DNA from: Phlebiopsis flavidoalba
Lineage: Eukaryota; Basidiomycota; Agaricomycetes; Polyporales; Phanerochaetaceae
Reading direction: 5' to 3'
NCBI GenBank assembly: GCA_035772785.1
Contig: JAOCPU010000041.1
Span: forward strand, 62,001-126,000
DNA: 64,000 nt
Part shown: positions 12,652 to 22,150 of the stretch, piece by piece
How positions within the stretch are numbered: position 1 is the first letter of the stretch
Layout of the letters: every line of letters begins with the position of its first letter
Notes under the pieces: model-generated
What the model saw: only the letters and a program-made list of their open reading frames with translations
Databases searched by the model: none
Told to the model about the DNA's origin: nothing
Program-made: the position numbers and the translations under genes

Positions 12652-13151
12652 GCTAGGTTAAGCCTTTTTTTGTGATCCCCACACGTGATATGCGGACCTT
12701 TTCCTTCAATTACAATCAGCGCACAAACAGTAGCCGGTCCGAACCTATGGTTGTGCTCGTTTTTTTAATCACAATCACAATTGTGTGATCAAACTAATGG
12801 CAAAGTACCAACTCCATTGTTCTGTGTTTTTGAAACATATATGCAGCTGCAGGAAACAGTAGTTAAAAAGATTTATAAAACATCTTTTTTTTATTAGGGC
12901 CAACATCAAGACTGAGGATGCCGGAGTGGATGCTGGAGCCAGTGTAACTGTAGGGGCACATAGGTACCGGGAATGCGCCACACTACCAACTGTAGAGCAT
13001 AACAAGGTTATACACACGTTTTTACTCCCACCATTTAATATCCAGAACTGCCTTCTTGAAACGAAGGCCAGTAGGCAACGAACTACACACAGACTTCGAA
13101 AAAGCAAACCCCTCTAAGTCACCAACCACAGCTTTGAACATGCAAAAGTTA
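12652..13151. other. Spacer between tRNA genes
   Basis: AT-rich spacer with several homopolymer runs, for example a T tract near 12885-12892. The minus-strand open stretch at 12775-13107 has no family features. Confidence 0.4.
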
Positions 13152-13244
13152 TGATGAGAGTGGGATTCGAAACCACGCCCTTTCGGACCAGATGTCAGGA
13201 TGTAACCTTAGTCTGGCGCCTTAGACCGCTCGGGCCATCTCACC
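13152..13244 (-). tRNA. tRNA-Leu(AAG) with short intron
   Basis: On the minus strand the acceptor GGTGAGA pairs with TCTCATC. The anticodon stem CCAGA/TCTGG encloses CTAAGG, giving anticodon AAG. An intron of about 12 bases sits after position 37. A class II variable arm and a T arm containing TTCGAAT follow. The T stem has one mismatch (T opposite C at its loop end), which may be a sequence error. A run of four T on the minus strand (13144-13147) is the likely pol III stop. Confidence 0.87.
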
Positions 13245-13372
13245 ATGCAGAAGGAGCTTTTTTATACCCAACATGACGTTCATCCCCACCGGAGACAAGC
13301 CAACACCAATGCCATAGCGAAGTGAAGGATGGGGAGAAGTCCTGGGCGGAGATGCACGGGTTCTCGAGGCTG

Positions 13373-13659
13373 TACTGTACAATTTCGACCTAAACGGCGG
13401 CGGGTGTGACGTTGTGACAGATACAAACGTACCGGCGACAGCGACGATGGGCCCGCGGTGACGCCGTGACAACGGCCGACTATAGGCAGCGCCCTAGCCG
13501 CGCCGCAGGCGCGGAAAATTCCGCGCACAAGCGCCGCACAAAATGGCCTGTCACACGAGCGGCGGCGGGGCCTGTGTGACATGTGACAGGGGCCCACGAA
13601 CGACGATTTTGGAGGCCTTGTGACATGTGACAAACCGTTTAGGTCGAAATTGTACAGTA
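13373..13659. mobile_element. Non-autonomous TIR element (MITE-like), family A copy 1
   Basis: A 287-bp element bounded by near-perfect inverted repeats, TACTGTACAATTTCGACCTA on the left and its complement on the right, with TA at each end (TA target duplication, as in Tc1/mariner-pogo elements). It is GC-rich, has no coding capacity, holds about five degenerate TGTCACnTGTCAC-type motifs and a palindrome around CGCGGAAAATTCCGCG. A second copy lies inverted at 36992-37298. Confidence 0.88.
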
Positions 13660-14457
13660 TTAGGTAGCTATACCATGTATGGCGAAGGACTGCCCAAGTT
13701 TGGACAGGCGTGATTTGTGATCAGAGGCTTCCGAAGCTTCCTGTCAAGTTTGCTGACTGCCAAACCGGGACGTCTTCGCGGGCGAGAAGCCGCACTAGTC
13801 AGCCTCCTTGGTGCATAAAGCCTTGGACGGACACTCAGTTCAAGGCGTTCATTCTTTTCCTCCAACCACCACCTCAGTCCTTGTTAGCCTCAAGACCCAA
13901 CCCGTCGTGATCTCACCACACTGGCAGAACATTTAATACCTATCCCACAATGTCGATGACCACGGAGCTCAATCGTTGACAAAATGGAGCGCATATAGCC
14001 ACCTCGTAGAGTCGAGTCGAAGCGCAAGACAGATAACGTACCCGTATCAAGCACCAGACACCATGCTCACGCGGTATCAAGCCACTTCTAGAACGAGCAC
14101 GAGACATTAATAATTTATAACGTACGTAGATAGGGCACACCAGATGTCGAACTAACCAAAGCCAGCGTACATAACGATTCTCGCCACCCTCCGCGCGACA
14201 CCTTGATGTGGGCCGCGGCCAGTCTGCTTGCAAACAGCAGAAATCGGAGAGTTGGCGCGCGCGTCAAGCGCAGTCCTGGTCAGTACACCAGGTGGGGAAA
14301 TGGGACGGGAGAGGACAGAGCGGGAAACAGTCGAGAGCATGGGGCCTGCATGAGAGTCGTGAAAACGAAGTGCGTGTTTATCTTGTGGTTGACCGGCGGG
14401 GGACGGCGCCGAGTCGTGTGGTCAAGGGACGTGGGGGAAGTTGTGGGTGTCGTGAGC
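13660..14457. other. Region without a gene
   Basis: No recognisable coding region on either strand. It lies between the TIR element and the 3' end of the first PL14-like gene. Confidence 0.4.
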
Positions 14458-15737
14458 TTATAGCTTCTCAGTGATAGCAACAGTGAAGTCGCGGAAGTAC
14501 GCGTTCTGGGTCTTGGGAGAAGCGTAGATTTGCGGACGAGCCTGAAAACAATCAACAAGAAATTCAACATAGAAAGCCACATAGAGACTTACCTCCGAAG
14601 AAGGTCTGCATCATAATTCCGCGGAAACGACCTGCATCGCTATCGCGAAGAAACAAGTCCACCGACGTTGATGACGCTTTGACCATTGGCAAACATCTCA
14701 ATCTCGCCATTCTGCTTGTTGACGTCGTTGAGGCGGACACGCATGCTGAACCGTGGTCGAACTGGCCAGCCTCGAACGTGTACGCGCCACGGGCCGACAG
14801 ACGCGCCGTAGGTCGGGTTGCAGTGGGAGACGGGCTTGACGTCGCAAACGTTGTCGTTGGCCTCGTACGCAGGGGGCAGGTACGTGTAGACCTCGCCCGC
14901 GCCGTTCGTGCGCCACATGAGTCGGGACGGAGTGGCACTGGTTGTTCCGCGATCCGCCCGAGCAGCCGATGGCGGCCTCATCGCTGTCACCTCCGTCTAA
15001 GACACGGTGAGTCTGATGCCGAGACAGAGGTAATAATAACTACTTACAGATGCCAGGAAGCTTGCCGCCAATGTTGAAGTCAAACCCAGCCTCGAAGGAA
15101 CACCGAGTAGCCAAAGGTGACCTCCTTTGCAGTGGTCAGGTCAACATTCGCCGGCCCGGACGCGTAGAACGAAAAAATCCGCCAAGGGGCTGGTGCTGGA
15201 AGTTGTACGAGCCCTGCTTGTAGATGGCCTGCATGGACGTCTGGCCATCGGGCGCCTTCACGTACGAGTGGAGACAATGCGGAAAGGAGGTTGTGAATCT
15301 TGAATGTGGCGTCGGTCATGGGGCAGCGGATCAGGCGCGGAAGGCGCGGTAGACCAAGACTCGACGACATTGAGAGATAGGAGCAGGGCGGCGAGTGCGG
15401 TGTGGATGCTCGCGCGGTCTGAGCAGGGGCAGCAGATGAATGAGTGGATGAAGCAGAGGACGATGAGTGCACGCTCGAGTGCGAAGAGGATGATACAGGA
15501 GGAGGATACGACGAGGGAAGAGGATGAGGGCTTCAACTCGGCGTCGTTTGCGGTCGTCGTTGGGACGGCAAACGCTGGAAGCAGACGCAGCCGAGGAGAT
15601 GGCGCGTGGGTTGCACGTCTCCGTGCGTGGAGGTCGCGAACGCGACGGTGGCGACGGTGGATGGCCTCCGCGGAGGGGTGGGCAGAAACCGACGACGCGA
15701 GAACAAGGAGGGCGACGAGCGACTTGAGGACAAACAT
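14458..15737 (-). CDS. Secreted polysaccharide lyase family 14-like protein, copy 1
   Basis: PL14-type enzymes cleave uronate-containing polysaccharides by beta-elimination; Agaricomycetes carry several secreted copies. The start is ATG at 15737 with signal peptide MFVLKSLVALLVLASSVSA, then a Ser/Pro/Arg-rich linker. The conserved jelly-roll part runs from about 15310 down: ATFKIHNLLSALSPLV, KQGSYNFQHQPLGG, a TFGYSVFFR strand, then CSGGSR, RLMWRTNGAGEVYTYLPP, CNPTYGASVGRG, SVINVGGL and RGIMMQTFFGG. It ends DFTVAITEKL at 14458. Introns with GT/AG ends occur near 14540-14595 and 15000-15050. Frame changes are scattered through the exons. Family assignment rests on remembered motif order, so the exact substrate is not claimed. 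Confidence 0.75.
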
Positions 15738-16412
15738 CGTGAAGATCAGTTGCGCTATAAAAGAGAGTCGAGGGCCGGAAAGAGCGAGGGCTGCACGACA
15801 ACAAAGACGAGAGAGCGGGAGGTTGGGAAAACCGAACTCAGTCGACTTTCTGCAAGAGGAAGTGGGTGAGTGTCCAAAGACAAGGCGAGCGGAATTACTC
15901 CCTGACGGTTTTATTGCACCTCCCAGGCGCTTGTGCCGGCATTGTGCTGATTGTTGTGTGCCACCATCATCTGCCCCCTGTTCGCCTTCGGTTTGCCAAG
16001 AGATCTCGAGATCTCTTCTTTTGCCTTTGGACCAGCTTGACAACCGATGGCCCTCCGCTCTGCGTCCGCTCACGTTCCCGAGGGTGCTGAACGGAAGCAA
16101 GTGACGACGATGAGGGAGAAGTGCAGCCCTTGCAAGCGCCCCTCCGACCACCCGAGCGCCACAGATGCCACCGACGGAACGACAGTTCACGCTTTGCGGG
16201 ACGATCTGCGAGTGACCTGTGAGTTTCGTATGGATGATGTTCTCAATTGATATAATCCTAGCACAGCCTACAACATCGCGTGAATAAATGAAGAGAAAAA
16301 TACACAGCCTACATGGGACATCATAAGAAAAGGTTGGAACAGTGGGATAACTTAACGATAACAAAACGAGCCAACCGTGAGCGATGCTACCTAAATCCTC
16401 TCTTTAGACAAC
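15738..16412. other. Intergenic region between the two PL14-like loci
   Basis: Should contain the promoter and 5' UTR of PL14-like copy 1 (minus strand). Open stretches on both strands are GC-rich shadows without family features. Confidence 0.4.
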
Positions 16413-17126
16413 TCAAAGGGTTTCGGTGATGGCGACAGAAAAGTCGGAGAACCAGATGTACTTGATCGGTGGGCGAAGCCCAAAGACGAGTCACGGAGCC
16501 TACGCACAGAAATCAGCTCTAGATGCATACCGTGTGGGCGTGGAGATCTCACCTCCAAAGAACGTTTGAAACTGCATGCCCCGGATCCTTCCAGCAGAGC
16601 TGTTCCTTGAGCTCAAGGCCACCGACGTTGATCACGCTCGTTTGCCGCCACCCACAAAGAGCTGCAACATTCGCCCATTGGTCTGGCCGACGTCGTTGAG
16701 GCGCACCCGCGCTTGGGCGACGGTGGTGCGTGCGCCGGTCGCCCCAGTCTTCGAACGAGCCACGGCCTACGGATGCACCGTAGACGTCGTTGCATGTAGA
16801 GTATGGTGGAATGTCGCACACGGCGTCGTGACGGGCGAAGTCGGGCGGCCAGGTATGTGTACAAACTCCCCTGCGCCGTCGGTCCCTCCAACATCATGCG
16901 CGCCTTTTTTGGGAGAAGCAAGCCGTCGTCGCGACGCCGCGCCGAGCAAGACACAGCTTACGTCGTCGCTGTTGCCACCATCTGCGCGGACGCCATCAGT
17001 ACGGGAGAGACACGGAACTAATGGAAACCAAACTTACAGAGACCTGGTATTTTGCCGCCCTTGACGAAATCGAAACCAGAGGGGAAGTAGGTCGTGAACC
17101 CAAAGGTCGCCTCTGGAAGCCGACAA
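16413..17126 (-). pseudogene. PL14-like lyase copy 2, 3' part, cut by a retrotransposon
   Basis: The minus strand reads the C-terminal half of a paralogue of the gene at 14458-15737: PEATFGFTTYFPSGFDF and GGKIPGLC, then a splice donor, then exons with YTYLA, CNDVYGASVGRGSFEDW, SVINVGGLEL, RDPGHA and a final exon ending SDFSVAITETL with stop at 16413. The coding homology starts abruptly at 17126, exactly where the LTR of the element at 17127-21896 begins. The upstream half appears to continue at 21897. Even without the insertion the exons change frame. Identity of the family is as secure as for copy 1. Confidence 0.72.
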
Positions 17127-17407
17127 TGTCGGCTACACTTGGGATCGGACAAGGCTTAGAACGGGGTGCGAACAATTCGTCGTAGACGGCGTGAGCTCGC
17201 CGTAAGAGTAGTAAGTACATGTTACATACCTTCGTCGTAGACGGTCCGTGAGCTAAGGTGTCTCGACGAAGGCAGCGGAACTTAAGTCGCGTCCGGAATC
17301 GGGGGACGCGACCAAAACAAGAAACAACAAAGACCGCTCGCTCCGTGTAACCCAGCACGGTTACACCCCCTCCCCACCAAAAGAAATCGTCCCCATCTAC
17401 CGTGTCA
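17127..17407 (-). repeat. 3' LTR of the chromovirus
   Basis: A 281-bp repeat similar along its length, with indels, to 21585-21896. In element orientation it begins TGACACGG right after a purine-rich tract (GGCGAGAGGATATGGAAG, a good polypurine tract) and ends in GACA. Shared blocks include GACAAGGC(T/C)TAGAACGG, TCGACGAAGG(G)CAGCGGAAC and GACGCGACC. Confidence 0.75.
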
Positions 17408-17435
17408 CTTCCATATCCTCTCGCCATTGCGCCAG

Positions 17436-18300
17436 TTAGTTGGGCTCGTTCTCCGCAAGCCAGTCGCCATATGCCTCCAGGTTAACCGCCTCCGACACCC
17501 CGGAATCCACTGGTCGTGGGGGCTCGGGACCATATCCTCGCCATCGAACCAGGAATTTGCCAACCGCGTCCGCGTCTCCTCTTTGTCGATGATGCGCCTC
17601 GAAACCGGACCATTCCTCCTGACCCTCCTCTCCCAGGACCGGACCCGGCTTCTCGTGCTCGCGTGTGCAAGGGAACCGGTTATTCCGCATCATTCGTCAA
17701 CCAAGGTCGAAAGTAGTGACGCGTGGAACGTTGGGAATACGTTCATGTGCGCCCCGGTAGATCTAAAGGAGTGTAATTAGAAGTCTCGGGTGTGTGCACG
17801 TACGTTACCTTGTAAGGCCCGTCATAAAGGACCATGAACTTCGCCACACGATTATCACCGCGACGCGATGTAATCCCGCCCGCACGGTTTAAGCATGTGG
17901 GACATCACACCAGTGTCGCCCCTCGCTTTGAATGACCGAATCTCCGGTCCTCGCAGGTGCCTGTGGCCTGAGCCGCTTGATTCGCTTTCGCCAGCATGAG
18001 GTTGTCTTGCGCCTCCAGGAAATCGGCATCCATGCGCTCGATCCAGCGCTGCTCGCGTCATCCGCACACGAGAAACCTAGGCTGCGCGCCGGAGATAGTC
18101 TCCACATCGTGAAGAACGGACAATGGGAGGATATGAGTTTCGGGTTACGGACGGTCCGATGTGTAGCTGGAAGGGAGGAAAAATCCCGTGGAAGCCGTTT
18201 CACAGAATTCATGATGTCGACAGCGGATACGAGGCGAGAGAGAGCGCGCGCACCCAGCCTCGATGTGTGCGCAGACGTGAAAGCGAGGAAAGTAGTTGAA
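17436..18300 (-). pseudogene. Integrase C-terminus with chromodomain (pol remnant)
   Basis: The minus strand reads ADFLEAQDNLMLAKANQAA (about 17970-18048), RVAKFMVLYDGPYKV (about 17812-17857) and then KFLVRWRGYGPE and a short stretch ending EAVNLEAYGDWLAENEPN with stop at 17436. These are the post-catalytic integrase segment and the chromodomain used by chromoviruses to target heterochromatin. Several frame changes separate the blocks. The catalytic integrase core upstream (18300-19000) is too degraded for me to mark. Confidence 0.7.
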
Positions 18301-19059
18301 TGATCGTTCTTGTTGGTGCGCTCGCTAGAGCCGTCTGTCTGGGGTGTGATACGATGTCGACATCTTGAGCTTTACACCAATGAGTTTGTGTAGCGCTGTC
18401 CAGGAAAAGCGCGAAATGAAGAGCTTGTCCCTGTCGGAAACGATGTCATCGGGTAGAGCCGTTCTATAAGTCGCAGCGCAAAACCAATGGTCAAAGATCT
18501 AATAGAATCCGCGAAGTCCTCCGCCGTGATGTCCGTATCCGGTAGCCACTATTCGTACATCGCTCCTGCCCGGTCCGTCATCGATGACAATGCAGTTCTT
18601 GAATTCGGGTGCCGTCATCTTCAGGGCAAGGGCCCAACGAAGTCCGCTGGCTACTAGGAGGAACCTCGTCGGTCAGGTACGGGAAGTGGAATGAAGTGGG
18701 CCGGCAGGCTTTTTCTCACTGGTGAAGGTTCTTGTTCCGCTGGCACTTGTGCACAGTGAAGGGACATGTAAAGGTCTTCCATTTCTTCCTGCTGCCGGCC
18801 ATGACATGGCCAGTAGAACCTAGGCACCACGCAAGGCGCCAGCGCTAGGATTTAGTCCCCCCCCCAATGCCCACGAGCATCGTGTGCGAGCCGGAGACAG
18901 GGTGCTCGCACACGGCGAGGGATACTGTGGATTAATGATCCGCCGATCCGCCAAGGGTCGAGGCACGGCGCGTTCCTGCTCCGCTGGAAGCCGATAGGAG
19001 GTGCCAGGGGAGAGGCGTCACGGTAAGCGGAGTATCCCTGGCGAACAGTAGTCGTTCCT

Positions 19060-19480
19060 TCGCGTGTTAGCACCGTAGCCAGCAAAACTTTGTGTCGAGC
19101 CCCAAGAAAAAAAGGTCCCATGTAGCAAACTGCAATGCGCAGTCGAGAGCCAACGGACGCAAACACCAGCGCGCTTTGGCTCTAAGTCCCAAGTCTTCAT
19201 GGAGAGGGAGGCGTGACAAGCGGGTCCAGAGCCGCACAGATGTTGGACCTCTCCGCAGGGATATACCGGCGCCAATCGCAGTCGTACTGACCCAGAAACT
19301 CCATGGGCAGCCGAGCCTGACGAACGGATATGAGGTTTTCTTCTGCTTCATCGAAAACTCTGTCAAGGGGCTATGATCATTGTAGACAATGAAATGCATG
19401 GCAAAGGGCAGGTCCGTACGCCACTTTTGCTAGCGCACCAGATGCACTGCTAGCAGCTCTTCTCCTCGTAGGACGGGGTT
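19060..19480 (-). pseudogene. RNase H-like domain remnant of pol
   Basis: In two frames the minus strand gives EELLAV, QKWRTDLPFAMHFIVYNDHS (about 19350-19460) and, after a frame change, ENLISVRQARLPMEFLGQYD. This is the pattern of Ty3/gypsy RNase H (KELLAI...KWR..L....VYTDH...L......RQARW..FL...D). It is a remnant only. Confidence 0.6.
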
Positions 19481-19981
19481 ACGTACCGCTCACGGCAGGA
19501 TGACAAACTGCCTCTGAGCTCGTACGCCCCACATGGCGAGCGTCAAGGTTCCAGGTTAGTGCGCCCATATGAGAGAGCAACAGAACACCGCGGGTGGCCA
19601 GCCGAAAGTCAGCTAGCGTCACAAGACACCAATAAGATTTTGGTTGTCTCCCCATAGACCAATTTAACTGAGTGAAGCTAGCACCCACAACTAACCGACC
19701 ACAGACACGAATTGTGCACATCACAGGCCCAACTCTGCACAAGCCGCAAGCCACCCCGATGGGTTTCCCGATTCCACCATCCACTTAGGGCAGCCTGATG
19801 GTCTTCACTCTGACCAACCTGGCCATATCCTTATCAGAATCACTTCCTTTCGTCGTCAACGGAGTCAAACACGAAAAGTATACTCGGCAAGTTTGGGCAA
19901 GACAACGACTCAACAGATGAACGAACCAGATCCTAGAACGAGCAGCACGTCCGACAGCCAGACTTCGGTCTCCGGCCACGT

Positions 19982-20881
19982 TCATAACACGTTCGGCCTT
20001 GCGCTCGTCCGCCCCCCTCGATGCCGGACCAAGCGCCTATGAGACCTTGTGTCCCAGTGAGGAAACCGATCAGCTCGAGGGCAAAGAGGCTTAGGACGCG
20101 CCGCCCGCGAATGAGAGTGATCACCGAAGATGTCGGTATATAGTAGTCGAGGCATCAAGCTCGCACGAGTGTTTGTGATGACTGTATTCACTCGGCGAGA
20201 CGACACCGCCGTGGGCGTGTTGTTGGTAACGGTATTCACAACCGACGGCTCGTTCGGCAGCACGTTCTTATTGACGGTATTCGTACTGCTCGACTCTGGT
20301 ACAAAAGATAAAACGGTTTTCAGTTCTGTTACTACTGCGGATCGGTCTTTTTGTAATTTATGCGTCCGATCGCGCTCCAAGTCTGCACGAATCTTTCGAC
20401 GAATTTTTGGAGGAAGGAGTGGGGGAGAACTCGGAACGGAAATGGGAGAGAGAATATCAAGTCCACTGCAAATATCAACAACAGTCTGATGCAAGGGTGA
20501 AGCGGAAACTGCAAGGAAATTGAAACGAACAAAGGGCATGCCCAACACGACCGGCGAACAAAGAGACGGGGAAATAATGGCGCGGACAACGACCAATCGC
20601 CACGTGTGACAGGGAGAGGCAAGGCGAAGCTTCACCCACTCCGTCGCTGTCCTGCAACCTTCCCCCCAGGCGTTCCCCATCCTGATGGACGAGGGCAATT
20701 TGCGGCGACGCAAACCGTGTAGGGAGACAACGTCGTCCCTAATTAGAACTATATTGCAGCCCGTGTCAATGAGGGTTTCGACAGGTGCAGGAACAGCGAG
20801 GAGCTGTTGGAAGCGATCGCGGTCAGCATCGAACCAGTCCTGGATACGTTCGTCGCGGAACCCGGCTGCCACTGTCGACAC
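19982..20881 (-). CDS. Retroviral-type aspartyl protease fragment of the retrotransposon
   Basis: A 299-codon open stretch, the longest in the element. It begins with the end of gag (RIQDWFDADRDRFQQLLAVP) and contains the active-site signature ALIDTG-like LIDTGCNIVLI and, about 75 residues later, VVLGMPFVRFN, which matches the second conserved protease motif (hydrophobic-LG-x-P/DW). The C-terminal part is a Ser/Thr/Val-rich linker that would lead into reverse transcriptase in an intact element. No RT motif follows. Confidence 0.72.
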   Translation of the reverse strand: MSTVAAGFRDERIQDWFDADRDRFQQLLAVPAPVETLIDTGCNIVLIRDDVVSLHGLRRRKLPSSIRMGNAWGEGCRTATEWVKLRLASPCHTWRLVVVRAIISPSLCSPVVLGMPFVRFNFLAVSASPLHQTVVDICSGLDILSPISVPSSPPLLPPKIRRKIRADLERDRTHKLQKDRSAVVTELKTVLSFVPESSSTNTVNKNVLPNEPSVVNTVTNNTPTAVSSRRVNTVITNTRASLMPRLLYTDIFGDHSHSRAARPKPLCPRADRFPHWDTRSHRRLVRHRGGRTSARPNVL

Positions 20882-21584
20882 ATGCGATCGTCGTCGTCAA
20901 CCTCAAGCCTCGCGGAAATAATCGCTACAAGCGCTGCTCCACTTGCGCAAGACGTGAGGGGGTCGAGGTCCGCACTCGGAGACGATGGGGACGTGCTTCA
21001 GGCGGGCGTCGCGTCACGGTGGGATTCTTGTTCGGCAGTGGAGTCGACGGTCGGGTGTGGGTCCCTGTGTGTATGGCTGCGGTGGCCTGAGAAGATTCAG
21101 GCACAAGAGTGGTGGGAAATTGGAATCTCGAGCCTGATTGTGGGGAGTTCGTCGCTGCAGGCGGGTCCGTTGCGCGTTTATTCGACGGTCTATTTGGTCC
21201 TGTTCGATTTTGCGATAGCTTCTTGTCACATTCTTCAGGTTGACAGGGGGATGGTTTTTGTCGACCACGACAGCGAGGGTGGATGGAGTGGAACGAGGGG
21301 CTTTAGTTAAATGCCTCTCCCATGCGGTTCGGGGATGGATGGTTACTGGTCGAGATTGATCGACGAGTCGGACGTGCTTTGTAGTTCGCCTGCGCTACCG
21401 TGCTCGGAGGGGTAAACCCCCTCCACCAGCGGTAGCGGACGGCTGTGCTGGGCGTCCTTGCGAGACAGTGTAGTCGGAGCGGCGGGGTTGGCCAAAGGCC
21501 CGGCTTTTATCCTTCTCCTCGCTCTCCTCGTCCTATTCCCATCCCAAGACCAACGACTCGGCTTTCTGTCAAACAACGACTAGT

Positions 21585-21896
21585 TGCGCGACATTCGGAC
21601 AAGGCCTAGAACGGTTGTGCGAATCTTCGTGCGTAGAACCGGCGTTAGCTCGTGCCGTTACGAGTAGTATAGGATACATCTTTTACATTAACCTTCGGGT
21701 CGTAGGACTGGCATGAAGCCTAATCCTGGTGTATGGGCCTCGACGAAGGGCAGCGGAACCGTAAAGGTCACGCTCGTCCGATTCGGTGACGCGACCCAAG
21801 ACAAGAAGAACTAACAAAGTACCGCTCGCCTCCGTGGTAACACCACCGCACAGGTTACAGGTCCTCCTTTCGCGGTTGGTCAAAATCACTGTGACA
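21585..21896 (-). repeat. 5' LTR of the chromovirus
   Basis: A 312-bp repeat related to 17127-17407. In element orientation it starts TGTCACAGTGATTTTGACC at 21896 and its inner end is near 21585. The two LTRs differ by many small indels as well as substitutions, so the insertion is not recent, although assembly indels inflate the difference. The flanking five bases do not match those beside the other LTR. Confidence 0.7.
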
Positions 21897-22150
21897 CTTC
21901 GCTGGTACCCGGCGCAGTAGAACTAGGAACCCGCCCTGGCCGGACTGTTCTGGCAATTTGCTAGCGACCCGGCGGGGAAGAACACGACCTGAATCGACTA
22001 CGCCCCGGTCGGTGCCGGCGACGTAGGGGTAGTGCGAGCGCGGTGATCATGATTGTGGGGAACGGGAACGGTGGTGTCTGCAGTAGGTAGAAGCTCCCTT
22101 TCATGAGACGCTATCGACGCGTCGCTCCAAGCGTAGCTCAGACTGAAAGG
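21897..22150 (-). pseudogene. Probable 5' part of the split PL14-like copy 2
   Basis: Directly outside the 5' LTR the minus strand reads DSIQVVFFPAGSLANCQNSP followed by ARAGS, a stop and FYCAGYQRS. This lines up with the copy 1 segment MQAIYKQGSYNFQHQPLGGF then SFYASGP: the GS, P, G and FY positions agree. Copy 2's 3' half resumes on the other side of the element about 10 residues further on. The signal peptide and linker upstream are not resolved, so the 5' limit is a guess. Confidence 0.5.

Larger units (their letters stand above)
17127..21896 (-). mobile_element. Decayed Ty3/gypsy chromovirus (LTR retrotransposon)
   Basis: About 4.8 kb flanked by two related direct repeats (17127-17407 and 21585-21896), oriented minus. 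In element order I can read a gag-like remnant, a retroviral aspartyl protease (LIDTGCNIVLI), an RNase H-like stretch (EELLAV, QKWRTDL, IVYNDHSPL), the integrase C-terminal part (ADFLEAQDNLMLAKANQAA) and a terminal chromodomain (FLVRWRGYGPE). A reverse-transcriptase palm is not visible between protease and RNase H. Frame breaks and stops are frequent. The full element of this type is usually 5.5-7 kb, so internal deletion is likely. It disrupts a PL14-like gene. Confidence 0.82.

Noticed and set aside
15258..16364. 368-codon open stretch on the minus strand
   Set aside because: Its interior overlaps the PL14-like signal peptide and linker in another frame; composition is that of a GC-rich shadow with no domain.
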